From the NCBI GenBank assembly GCA_019100305.1, contig JAHRHW010000065.1, positions 1 through 14,283 on the forward strand: a DNA stretch of 14,283 nt, written 5' to 3'. This document shows, in pieces, positions 7,144 through 14,283 of this stretch (its first letter is position 1; each line of letters begins with the position of its first letter). The DNA comes from Candidatus Thiodiazotropha taylori. Its GTDB lineage: Bacteria; Pseudomonadota; Gammaproteobacteria; Chromatiales; Chromatiaceae. The notes beneath the pieces are model-generated. The model ran no database searches. It was not told the DNA's origin and saw only the letters and a program-made list of their open reading frames with translations. Both the position numbers and the translations under genes were made by a program.

Positions 7144-8544
7144 ATGGAGATTTCAGCAAACACCCAGTCAATCGCTTACCTGATTTCAGCGGTTCTTTTC
7201 ATTCTCGCCCTGAAAAGCCTGACACATCCTGCTTCAGCAAGACGCGGCAACTATCTCGGTATGATCGGTATGGCGATTGCCATACTGGCGACCCTGTTCG
7301 GCAGTGAAGTTCAATCCTACGGTTTCATCGTCGCCGGTGTTGCTGCCGGTGCCTTGATCGGCTCCGTTGTCGCGGCAAGGGTCGAGATGACCGCAATGCC
7401 TCAGCTGGTCGCCGCGTTGCACAGTTTCGTGGGTATGGCTGCGGTACTGGTAGCGATCGGCACCTATCTCAATCATGATGCCGCCGGCACACTCAATCCA
7501 GTGATGATGGGTGAGTTGTCCGCCGGCATCATCATCGGTGCGATCACCTTCTCCGGCTCCGTGGTGGCATTCGCCAAACTGCAGGGCCTGGTAAGCGGTG
7601 CGCCGGTCAAGTTCAAAGGTCAGCATATGCTGAATGCCGCCATCGGGGTGGCCACGGTTCTGCTGGGTATCCATTTCGGTATGACCGAGAGCATGACCTC
7701 GCTGGTGCTGATGACCTTGTTGGCCTTTATCCTCGGCTTTACCCTGATCATACCGATCGGTGGAGCGGATATGCCGGTGATTATCTCCATGCTCAACAGC
7801 TACTCCGGATGGGCTGCGGCAGCGACCGGTTTCACCCTGGGTAATCTGTTGTTGATTATTGTTGGCGCCCTGGTCGGTTTTTCCGGTGCCATCCTCTCCT
7901 ACATCATGTGCCGCGCGATGAACCGTTCGATCATCAACGTGGTGTTCGGTGGTTTCGGCAGTGAAAGCGGCGGCGAAGCCAGCGCAGCAGGGCAGGCGGC
8001 GCAGAAAGGTGTCAAGTCCGCCTCGGTGGAGGATGCCATCTACTGGATGGAGGATGCGGGCAAGGTCATTATCGTCCCCGGTTACGGTATGGCGGTAGCC
8101 CAGGCTCAGCATGCATTGAAAGAGATGATGGAGCTGCTCGAAGAGCGCAATGTGGAGGTCAAGTTTGCCATTCATCCGGTGGCGGGCCGTATGCCCGGCC
8201 ACATGAACGTACTGCTGGCGGAGGCGGATATTCCCTACGATCATGTGCAGGAGATGGAGGAGATCAACCCGGAATTCCCAACCTCGGATGTGACCCTGGT
8301 GGTTGGTGCCAACGATGTGGTCAATCCGGCCGCCAAGTCGGACTCCTCCAGTCCTATTTACGGCATGCCGATTCTGGATGCCGCCAAGTCACGACAGGTC
8401 TATTTCCTCAAGCGCTCCATGAGCCCCGGTTATTCCGGGGTGGATAACCTGCTCTTCTATCAGGATAATACCTCTCTGATCTTTGGCGATGCCAAGGATA
8501 CCATAGAGGGCATGGTTTCTGCGCTTAAAGGGGGCGGCCATTGA
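7144..8544 (+). CDS. pntB: NAD(P)+ transhydrogenase subunit beta
   Basis: At 466 residues this is close to E. coli PntB (462). The N-terminal two thirds hold the membrane helices of domain II (to about residue 270), including ALHSFVGMAA with His93, the counterpart of the proton-channel histidine beta-His91 of E. coli. The segment GGADMPVIISMLNSYSGWAA (207-226) is also conserved. After a Gly/Ala-rich linker (about 272-290) comes the NADP(H)-binding domain III: VPGYGMAVAQAQ (311-322), VAGRMPGHMNVLLAEA (346-361), GANDVVNPAA (388-397) and KRSMSPGYSGVDN (423-435). All key motifs are intact, so the enzyme should be active. It would use the proton motive force to make NADPH from NADH in the inner membrane. 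It is the last gene of the operon and is followed by an intrinsic terminator 17 bp past the stop. Confidence 0.97.
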   Translation: MEISANTQSIAYLISAVLFILALKSLTHPASARRGNYLGMIGMAIAILATLFGSEVQSYGFIVAGVAAGALIGSVVAARVEMTAMPQLVAALHSFVGMAAVLVAIGTYLNHDAAGTLNPVMMGELSAGIIIGAITFSGSVVAFAKLQGLVSGAPVKFKGQHMLNAAIGVATVLLGIHFGMTESMTSLVLMTLLAFILGFTLIIPIGGADMPVIISMLNSYSGWAAAATGFTLGNLLLIIVGALVGFSGAILSYIMCRAMNRSIINVVFGGFGSESGGEASAAGQAAQKGVKSASVEDAIYWMEDAGKVIIVPGYGMAVAQAQHALKEMMELLEERNVEVKFAIHPVAGRMPGHMNVLLAEADIPYDHVQEMEEINPEFPTSDVTLVVGANDVVNPAAKSDSSSPIYGMPILDAAKSRQVYFLKRSMSPGYSGVDNLLFYQDNTSLIFGDAKDTIEGMVSALKGGGH

Positions 8545-8560
8545 GGCCGGCCAGAGGCGC

Positions 8561-8589
8561 AAAAACAGCGGGCTTCGGCCCGCTTTTTT
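8561..8589 (+). terminator. Rho-independent terminator of the pnt operon
   Basis: A perfect 7-bp GC-rich stem AGCGGGC / GCCCGCT closes on a TTCG tetraloop and is followed by a run of six T. An A5 run precedes it, so it may also act weakly on the opposite strand. Confidence 0.92.
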
Positions 8590-8680
8590 CGTTATAGCGG
8601 ATTGTTTTTTAACCCGGAACCGTACATGGCTCAGTAAAGGTGGTGGGTATCTATTATTCAGGCTCAACAGAACCGGGCAG

Positions 8681-11600
8681 ATGCACGAAAGCTCAGACAA
8701 CAAATCACCCCTGATGGATGATCTGCCGGATCCGGCAGAGCTGGAGCTCTGCATGCAGGCGGATCGTCACCGTTTCCGGCAGCGTCTGAAGGGGGTGAAG
8801 AAGCGCCTGGTCAGTGGTGCCGATTACAGTCAGGCAGCGCTTAAGCTTGTGCAGCAGATCAGAGCGTCACAGCAGTGTCTGCAGCAACGCCAGGCAAGTC
8901 TGCCAGTGCCTGCTTTTCCCGCCGAGTTGCCAGTCAGTCAGCGTGTGGATGAGATCAAGAAACTGATTTCAGAAAATCAGGTGGTGATCCTGTGTGGTGA
9001 AACCGGTTCCGGAAAATCGACACAACTGCCGAAGATCTGTCTCAGCCTCGGAAGAGGTGTCTCAGGCTATATCGGTCATACCCAGCCCCGCCGAATGGCG
9101 GCCCGCTCACTGGCAGCCAGGGTGGCTTCGGAGCTTGACTCCAAGACTGGAGAGCATGTGGGCTACAAGGTGCGCTTCAGCGACCGGGTTGGACCGAATA
9201 CCCACATCAAACTGATGACCGACGGTATCCTGCTGGCCGAGATCCAGAAGGATCCCTATCTCAATCAGTACGATACCCTGATCATCGACGAAGCCCATGA
9301 ACGGAGTCTGAATATCGATTTCATTCTCGGCTATTTGAAACAGCTGATGCCGAAACGCCCAGAGCTGAAGCTGATCGTTACCTCAGCAACCATCGACCCG
9401 GAACGCTTTGCCGAGCACTTCAGCCAGGCTCCAATCATCGAGGTGTCCGGCCGTACCTACCCGGTCGAGGTCCACTATCGGTGCCAGCAGGAGGAGCCGG
9501 AAAATGAGCGGGACGATCCGATGCAGCAGGGGATTGTGGAGGCGGTGGATGAGCTCTCAAGACACTCCCAGGGGGACATACTGGTATTCCTCAGTGGTGA
9601 ACGGGAGATTCGCGAGACGGCGGAGAATCTGCGCAAGCACAAACTGAAGGCCACTGAACTGGTGCCGCTCTACGCCCGCCTGAGTGCCCAGGAGCAGGCA
9701 AGGGTCTTCAAGCCCCACGCCAGTCGACGCATCGTACTGGCCACCAATGTGGCCGAGACCTCTCTGACGGTGCCGGGTATCCGTTACGTGATCGATACCG
9801 GATTCGCCCGTATCAGTCGCTACAGCCATCGCAGCAAGGTGCAGCGACTGCCTATCGAACGGGTCTCCCAGGCGTCCGCCAACCAACGCAAAGGGCGTTG
9901 TGGACGGGTTGCCGCCGGCATCTGTATCCGGCTCTACAGCGAACAGGATTTCGATGACCGCCCAGCTTTTACCGAGCCCGAAATACAGCGAACCAATCTG
10001 GCTTCGGTCATTCTGCAGATGAAACTGCTGGGCTTAGGCGATATCAGTCAGTTCCCATTTATCGATCCGCCCGACAATCGTCTGATCAAGGATGGATACC
10101 GGGTGCTGGAGGAGATCGGTGCCGTGGATGGGGATCGCCGGGTCACCCGATTGGGGCGCCAGCTCTCCCGTCTGCCGGTTGATCCCCGAATCGGTAGAAT
10201 GCTGTTGGAGGCGGCACACCACCACTGTCTCAATGAAGTGATGGTGATCGCCGCCGCACTGAGTGTGCAGGATCCACGAGATCGGCCAGTGGAGAAGCAG
10301 CAGCAGGCCGATCAAGTGCATGCCAAGCATCAACATGAAGAATCCGATTTCATGGGCTATCTGAGCTTGTGGCAGGAGGTTGAGGCCCAGCGCAAGCACC
10401 TTTCGAAACGAAAATTTCATGGCTGGTGTAAACAGCACTTCCTCTCCTGGAATCGACTGCAGGAGTGGCACGACATCCATGCTCAGTTGCGTGGCCAGAT
10501 GCACGAGATGGGCTATCGTGAAAACAGTGCGGAAGCGGGTTACCAGGAGATCCATATGGCGCTGCTCAGTGGTCTTCTGAGTCATGTTGGTTTCAAGGGC
10601 AAATCCCATGACTACCTTGGCGCACGAAACAGTCACTTTTTCATCTACCCGGGATCCGGACTTTTCAAGAAGCAGCCCAAGTGGGTGCTGGCTGCAGAAC
10701 TGGTGGAGACCAGCAAGCTCTATGGCAGAACCCTCGCCCAGATACAACCGGAGTGGATCGAAAAGTCGGCCGGTCATCTGTTGAAGCGCAGCTACTCGGA
10801 ACCCCATTGGGAGAAGCGGCGGGGACAGGTGGCCGGTTATGAGAAGGTGACCCTGTTCGGCATCACCATCGTGCCGCACAGAAAGATTAATTTCAGTCCG
10901 GTGGATCCGGTGGTGGCGAGAGAGATCTTCATTCGTTCGGCACTGGTGGATGGGGATTTTCATACCCGTGCCCCGTTCTGGCGACACAATCAGGAGTTGA
11001 TTGCCGAAATCCATGCCCTGGAAGCCAAGTCGAGGCGACGGGATATTCTGGTGGATGAGGAGCGCATCTACAGCTTTTATGATCAGCGGATCCCAGAGGC
11101 TATCTCCACCACCCCCGGATTTGAAAAATGGCTGCGTAACCAGACTAAAAAGCAGCCCAAACTGCTCTATCTGAGAGAACAGGACCTGATGCGGGATGCC
11201 TCGCAGCAGGTTTCAGCCGAACAGTTTCCCGATCGATTCAACCTGAATGGCATGCAGTTGCCTTTGGAATACCAATTTGAACCGGGCAGCCAAACCGATG
11301 GGGTAACCCTGGTGGTGCCTCAGGATGTACTCAACCAGGTCAGTGACGCCCGTCTGCAGTGGCTGGTGCCCGGTCTGTTGCGTGAGCGGGTGATCATGTT
11401 GATTCGGGGGCTGCCAAAGGCATTGCGCCGCTCCTTTGTTCCGGTACCGGATTATGCCGATGACTGCCTCAAAGGTGTCACGCCCAGTGACCGGCCCCTG
11501 GTGCAAGTGCTTGGTGAGCGATTGAAAGAGCTGACCGGTGTTCATGTTCCCGAGGATGCATGGAGTCAAACCGAGATACCTGCACACCTGCAGATGCGGC

Positions 11601-12613
11601 TAAAAGTTGTTGACGAGGCGGGCAAAGGGCTGGAGTCAAGTCGCGATCTGAGCGGTTTGAAAAAACGCCATGCCACCCAGAGCAGGGCAGAGCATCGTCA
11701 ACTCAGCTCCCCGGAATTGGAACAGAGCGGCATCAAGAGCTGGGACTTTCCACCGCTTCCGGAGCGGATGACGGTTACCCAGGGTGGCATCCAGCTGCAG
11801 GGCTACCCGGCCCTGATCGACGATGGGGAGAGTGTCTCAATTCGCTTGCTTGATGCGGAATTCAATGCCAGCAGACAGCACAAGGCGGGGGTTCGACGCC
11901 TGCTGATGATCAGGCTATCCAAGCAGACCCGCTATCTGCGTAAGAACCTGACCAACCTGGATCGCCTGCGTTTGCTCTATGCCAAGGTTCCGCCACCGAT
12001 TCAGGGCGTCGCCGGATCCGGCACCAACAACCTCGAGGATGAGCTGGTGATCAAGGTGTTTGATCAGACTTTTCTCGACGGGCAGGCTGAAATCCGGGAT
12101 AAGGAGCGTTTCGAATCCCGTTATCAAGCCTGCAAGGCTGAGCTGATGAGCAATTCGAATCGACTCTGTGAACAGCTGCTGAAGATCTTCGAGGTCTATC
12201 ATCAAGCCCATCGGACCATTCACGGGATCAATCAGATCAACTGGATGAAGTCGGTGATGGATATGCGGGAGCAGCTGGATCGCCTGGTCTATCAGGGCTT
12301 TCTGCAACAGATACCCGAAGTTCAGTTGAAGGAGTATCCCAGATACCTCAAAGGGTTGTTGATGCGGGCGGAAAAGCTGAGTCATGCGGCAGCCAGAGAT
12401 CAACAGCGGATGGCTGAGATGGCGGAGCTGCTGCAGAAGTGGAAACAGTGGGATGAGCAGTGTCGAAAGGAGGCCAGAACGGATCAGCGTATCGAGGAGA
12501 TCCGCTGGGGACTGGAGGAGCTGAGGGTCTCCCTGTTCGCCCAGGAGTTGGGTACAAAGTATCCAGTCTCTGTAAAGAGGTTGTCCAAGCGTGCCCGGGA
12601 GCTGGGTCTCTGA
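8681..12613 (+). CDS. hrpA: ATP-dependent RNA helicase HrpA (DEAH box)
   Basis: This 1310-residue DEAH-box RNA helicase is nearly the same length as E. coli HrpA (1300) and similar along the helicase part. Visible motifs are I GETGSGKST (106-114), II DEAH (203-206), III SAT (235-237) and VI QRKGRCGR (402-409). The HA2/OB-fold region follows the helicase core, and a long C-terminal extension of the HrpA type (DUF3418) fills the second half. The family unwinds RNA with ATP in the cytoplasm; in E. coli HrpA is linked to mRNA processing and to handling of stalled translation. The start is uncertain: the ATG at 8681 has no good Shine-Dalgarno sequence, and the in-frame ATG at 8714 (residue 12) is no better. 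It stands alone after the pnt terminator, so it needs its own promoter, which I could not place. All helicase motifs are intact. Confidence 0.96.
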   Translation: MHESSDNKSPLMDDLPDPAELELCMQADRHRFRQRLKGVKKRLVSGADYSQAALKLVQQIRASQQCLQQRQASLPVPAFPAELPVSQRVDEIKKLISENQVVILCGETGSGKSTQLPKICLSLGRGVSGYIGHTQPRRMAARSLAARVASELDSKTGEHVGYKVRFSDRVGPNTHIKLMTDGILLAEIQKDPYLNQYDTLIIDEAHERSLNIDFILGYLKQLMPKRPELKLIVTSATIDPERFAEHFSQAPIIEVSGRTYPVEVHYRCQQEEPENERDDPMQQGIVEAVDELSRHSQGDILVFLSGEREIRETAENLRKHKLKATELVPLYARLSAQEQARVFKPHASRRIVLATNVAETSLTVPGIRYVIDTGFARISRYSHRSKVQRLPIERVSQASANQRKGRCGRVAAGICIRLYSEQDFDDRPAFTEPEIQRTNLASVILQMKLLGLGDISQFPFIDPPDNRLIKDGYRVLEEIGAVDGDRRVTRLGRQLSRLPVDPRIGRMLLEAAHHHCLNEVMVIAAALSVQDPRDRPVEKQQQADQVHAKHQHEESDFMGYLSLWQEVEAQRKHLSKRKFHGWCKQHFLSWNRLQEWHDIHAQLRGQMHEMGYRENSAEAGYQEIHMALLSGLLSHVGFKGKSHDYLGARNSHFFIYPGSGLFKKQPKWVLAAELVETSKLYGRTLAQIQPEWIEKSAGHLLKRSYSEPHWEKRRGQVAGYEKVTLFGITIVPHRKINFSPVDPVVAREIFIRSALVDGDFHTRAPFWRHNQELIAEIHALEAKSRRRDILVDEERIYSFYDQRIPEAISTTPGFEKWLRNQTKKQPKLLYLREQDLMRDASQQVSAEQFPDRFNLNGMQLPLEYQFEPGSQTDGVTLVVPQDVLNQVSDARLQWLVPGLLRERVIMLIRGLPKALRRSFVPVPDYADDCLKGVTPSDRPLVQVLGERLKELTGVHVPEDAWSQTEIPAHLQMRLKVVDEAGKGLESSRDLSGLKKRHATQSRAEHRQLSSPELEQSGIKSWDFPPLPERMTVTQGGIQLQGYPALIDDGESVSIRLLDAEFNASRQHKAGVRRLLMIRLSKQTRYLRKNLTNLDRLRLLYAKVPPPIQGVAGSGTNNLEDELVIKVFDQTFLDGQAEIRDKERFESRYQACKAELMSNSNRLCEQLLKIFEVYHQAHRTIHGINQINWMKSVMDMREQLDRLVYQGFLQQIPEVQLKEYPRYLKGLLMRAEKLSHAAARDQQRMAEMAELLQKWKQWDEQCRKEARTDQRIEEIRWGLEELRVSLFAQELGTKYPVSVKRLSKRARELGL

Positions 12614-12798
12614 TTGTTGCTTCAGGCCAGTTTCATTAAAACGTTATCCTCTGGTCATCATCCGGTCAAAGTCAGCCGATAGGATAGCAGCCGTTAGGAA
12701 CGTTCCCTGAAGGTCGCTACACCGGTAAATTGATAATAGGGTCTTTCAACAAGGGGTCGTTCCGCATTCCAGTCTCGCGCCTCGCGGATAGAGGCATT

Positions 12799-12826
12799 AA
12801 GGTGGGTTGAATACCCGCCTTTTTTA
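12799..12826 (+). terminator. Strong Rho-independent terminator downstream of hrpA
   Basis: The stem AAGGTGGGT / ACCCGCCTT (9 bp with one G-U pair) encloses a 5-nt loop TGAAT and runs into six T. It ends the hrpA transcript or an unannotated short RNA. Confidence 0.9.
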
Positions 12827-12964
12827 TTTCTCCAATCACAACAACAGGATAGCTTGGTTCACTCTGGTATTTAGAAGCTGGAGGCCGAGAGGTCTTGTGC
12901 CACATCAGTTGCTTGCTGTTGATTCTCTGAATCACCCACTCTCTTGGTGCAATGGATGCCTCAT

Positions 12965-13035
12965 GGTAAGGTTCCTTCCCAACTTACCCCGGATAGAAGG
13001 AGACTCTGTCACTCAGAGGCTAGGCCTCTACGGGG
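12965..13035 (+). promoter_or_regulatory. Structured leader with alternative hairpins upstream of ychJ
   Basis: A hairpin forms from GGTAAGGTT (12965-12973) and AACTTACC (12981-12988), 8 bp with one bulged G. Two further stems exclude each other because they share 13015-13018: CTCTG/CAGAG (13004-13018) and AGAGGC/GCCTCT (13015-13029). CCCCG (12987-12991) can also pair with CGGGG (13031-13035), enclosing them. There is no U-tract, so this is not a plain terminator. The ychJ Shine-Dalgarno begins 18 nt downstream. Function is unknown. Confidence 0.4.
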
Positions 13036-13052
13036 CTTTGATGCACGAGTTT

Positions 13053-13058
13053 GGAGAG
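13053..13058 (+). promoter_or_regulatory. Ribosome binding site deciding the ychJ start
   Basis: GGAGAG sits 5 nt before the ATG at 13064. The frame stays open upstream to a TTG at 12944, but those 40 codons encode nothing like the family, which starts just before the first Cys-x-Cys motif. Confidence 0.8.
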
Positions 13059-13063
13059 TATAT

Positions 13064-13552
13064 ATGGCAGAATGTTATTGCGGTTCCGGTGTTGATTTCG
13101 ATGCTTGCTGTGGACCGATCCTGGAAGGCAAAGCAGAGGCGGAAACTGCAGAAGCACTGATGCGGGCGCGCTATTGCGCCTTTGTTGTCAATAATCCGGA
13201 ATTTCTCCATCAATCCCTGCATCCGGATCACCGTCACGACCATGACGTCAATGCCACCCGGCGTTGGGCGGAGAACTCCGAGTGGCTGAAGTTGGAGGTG
13301 GTCGACTCCTCAGCAGGTGGTGCAGACGACGAGCAGGGAAGTGTGGAGTTTATCGCCACCTATAAAGAGCAGGGGATGATTCGCCCTCACCATGAAATCA
13401 GCCGTTTCAGCAAACAGGATGGCAACTGGTATTTTGTCGACGGTGAATTGGTGGCTCCCCAGACCGAGGTGCGTAAACAGCCGAAAGTCGGCAGAAATGA
13501 CCCCTGTCCCTGCGGCAGTGGCAAAAAGTACAAGAAGTGTTGCGGAGCATGA
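13064..13552 (+). CDS. ychJ: YchJ family protein with two SEC-C metal-binding motifs
   Basis: The protein has 162 residues, against 152 in E. coli YchJ. The N-terminus carries a SEC-C-like zinc motif with Cys4, Cys6, Cys15 and Cys16. A central NTF2-like domain follows, with the family hallmarks LMRARYCAFV (about 32-41), W-containing segments and GNWYFVDGE. A second, canonical SEC-C motif closes the protein: RNDPCPCGSGKKYKKCCG with Cys148, Cys150, Cys159 and Cys160. The SEC-C motif is the zinc-binding element first known from the SecA C-terminus, where it contacts SecB and ribosomes. The function of YchJ itself is not established. The middle segment (about 88-95, rich in Asp, Gly and Ser) looks like a small insertion relative to E. 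coli. It is preceded by a hairpin-rich leader and followed 88 bp later by a transglycosylase gene, with no terminator seen between them. Confidence 0.9.
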   Translation: MAECYCGSGVDFDACCGPILEGKAEAETAEALMRARYCAFVVNNPEFLHQSLHPDHRHDHDVNATRRWAENSEWLKLEVVDSSAGGADDEQGSVEFIATYKEQGMIRPHHEISRFSKQDGNWYFVDGELVAPQTEVRKQPKVGRNDPCPCGSGKKYKKCCGA

Positions 13553-13629
13553 ATCGATACCGATGCAGCCTGATCAACGATTTCAAGTTTCAATTGCCAG
13601 CGCCGACACTTTAGATAACTGAACAACTC

Positions 13630-13634
13630 AAGGA
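13630..13634 (+). promoter_or_regulatory. Ribosome binding site supporting a GTG start
   Basis: AAGGA lies 6 nt before the GTG at 13641. The alternative ATG at 13656 would be 21 nt away, so the GTG start is preferred. Confidence 0.65.
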
Positions 13635-13640
13635 TCAGTC

Positions 13641-14276
13641 GTGACTCTATTGACGATGAAAACAACCAGAGAGTGTCTGGGAAGCCTGTTCCTGACCGGG
13701 CTTGTTTTTGTCGTGCCACTGGCTGCCGAAGCGGAGATCTACAAGTACAAGGATTCCAGGGGCGGTATCCATTTCACCGATAAACCGATGAAGGGCAACT
13801 ACCGGCTGCTCTGGCGCAGCGGCAAGAAGCAGAGTCGCAAAAGCCGCTTCAGTATGGAAAAGTTCAGGCAAAACAAGGCGGAAGTCTCACCCTACATTGA
13901 TGACATCGCGAGACAGCTGCATCTCCATCCTGGACTCCTGCATGCCATCGTCAGAGTGGAATCAGCCTACGATCCCCGGGCTGTCTCACACAAAGGGGCA
14001 CAGGGGCTGATGCAACTGATGCCGGCAACGGCAAAACGGTATGGTGTGGAAAACTCCTACGATCCCCGCCAGAATCTGCGGGGTGGGGCAACCTACCTTA
14101 AGGATCTGCTGAGAATGTTTGAGTACGACATCAAACTGGCTTTGGCGGCCTATAACGCGGGTGAGAATGCGGTGATCAAATACGGCAAGCAGATTCCACC
14201 CTATCCTGAAACCCAGAAATATGTGAAGAAGGTGCTGAACGAATTCGAGAAAAATCGTTTGGCGATGCTGAACTGA
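13641..14276 (+). CDS. Exported lytic transglycosylase with DUF4124 and SLT domains
   Basis: This 211-residue periplasmic protein cleaves the MurNAc-GlcNAc bond of peptidoglycan with formation of a 1,6-anhydro product. It has a signal peptide (hydrophobic about 14-29, likely cleavage after AEA near residue 31). A DUF4124-type segment follows, EIYKYKDSRGGIHFTDKP (32-49), which is common at the N-terminus of exported gammaproteobacterial proteins, then a basic linker (about 60-80). The SLT domain runs from about 85 to the end. The catalytic glutamate is Glu107 in VRVESAYDP; SHKGAQGLMQLMPATA (116-131) and AAYNAGENAV (169-178) are the other hallmark motifs. It resembles the short Slt/MltE/MltC-type catalytic domains but I cannot assign one named enzyme. 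The catalytic residues are all present, so it should be active. It may share a transcript with ychJ, whose stop is 88 bp upstream, but no functional link is evident. Confidence 0.92.
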   Translation: MTLLTMKTTRECLGSLFLTGLVFVVPLAAEAEIYKYKDSRGGIHFTDKPMKGNYRLLWRSGKKQSRKSRFSMEKFRQNKAEVSPYIDDIARQLHLHPGLLHAIVRVESAYDPRAVSHKGAQGLMQLMPATAKRYGVENSYDPRQNLRGGATYLKDLLRMFEYDIKLALAAYNAGENAVIKYGKQIPPYPETQKYVKKVLNEFEKNRLAMLN

Positions 14277-14283
14277 TTCGGAT

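Larger units (their letters stand above)
12614..13063 (+). other. 450-bp gene-free stretch between hrpA and ychJ
   Basis: No frame here has convincing coding character. The first part (12614-12798) holds the perfect 10-bp palindrome GGAACGTTCC (12697-12706) and leads into a strong terminator at 12799-12826. The second part (12827-13063) is a hairpin-rich leader before ychJ. The terminator lies about 190 nt past the hrpA stop, so this is either a long hrpA 3' untranslated region or a separate small RNA ending there. I compared it by eye with tmRNA, 4.5S RNA, RNase P RNA and 6S RNA and could not identify it as any of them. Confidence 0.5.

Noticed and set aside
7234..8244. Long antisense open frame (336 codons) opposite pntB
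   Set aside because: Its His/Gln/Gly/Asp-rich translation is the usual shadow of a strongly codon-biased gene; pntB on the + strand has every family motif.
10034..11014. Long antisense open frame (326 codons) opposite hrpA
   Set aside because: It is a shadow frame; the + strand encodes continuous HrpA sequence here and the antisense product has no recognisable domain.
12681..12700. CAGCCGATA string resembling the conserved GAGCCGATA of 6S RNA
   Set aside because: The rest of the 6S consensus, including the central bubble and the GCATGC-like segment with closing stem, is not present at the expected distances.
12717..12935. Antisense small open frame (72 codons) crossing the terminator downstream of hrpA, with a protein-like stretch in the neighbouring reverse frame
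   Set aside because: The frame runs through the intrinsic terminator, has no ribosome binding site I can see, and the protein-like stretch lacks a start codon.
12944..12963. GG and GC dinucleotides 10 nt apart (12946-12947 and 12958-12959), the spacing of a sigma-54 promoter
   Set aside because: The flanking bases match the TGGCAC/TTGCA consensus poorly, and nothing suggests ychJ is under PrsR control. I also found no properly spaced sigma-54 site upstream of prsT, the exporter, the kinase or pntAA.

Overview
The window reads as a piece of a gammaproteobacterial chromosome with moderate GC content. The closest fit is a free-living or symbiotic member of the Chromatiales / sulfur-oxidiser type. 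That placement is an inference from gene content (an XrtA/PEP-CTERM exopolysaccharide cassette, a split-alpha proton-translocating transhydrogenase, HrpA and YchJ) and has not been tested against any database. All genes I can support lie on the + strand. I see no tRNA, rRNA, insertion sequence, phage gene or CRISPR array.

Region 1 (1-5262) is the end of an exosortase A / PEP-CTERM type envelope locus. It holds the C-terminal part of the sigma-54-dependent response regulator PrsR, the large TPR lipoprotein PrsT, a Wza-like outer-membrane polysaccharide export lipoprotein and a cytoplasmic BY-type tyrosine autokinase. Together they would control and carry out synthesis and export of an exopolysaccharide linked to PEP-CTERM protein sorting. 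No gene for the Wzz-like chain-length/co-polymerase partner of the kinase is present between exporter and kinase, and the cassette stops after the kinase.

Region 2 (5263-8589) starts with a 426-bp gene-free, partly AT-rich stretch holding a candidate sigma-70 promoter. It continues with the compact operon pntAA-pntAB-pntB, encoding the three-subunit form of the proton-translocating NAD(P)+ transhydrogenase, and closes with a strong intrinsic terminator.

Region 3 (8681-14276) carries hrpA (DEAH-box RNA helicase), then a 450-bp gene-free stretch with a strong terminator followed by a hairpin-rich leader. After that come a YchJ-family protein with two SEC-C metal-binding motifs and an exported lytic transglycosylase with a DUF4124 N-terminus. 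These are mostly housekeeping genes.

I do not see a convincing new multi-gene system. The points most worth a second look are the missing co-polymerase next to the tyrosine kinase and the structured, apparently non-coding DNA between hrpA and ychJ.
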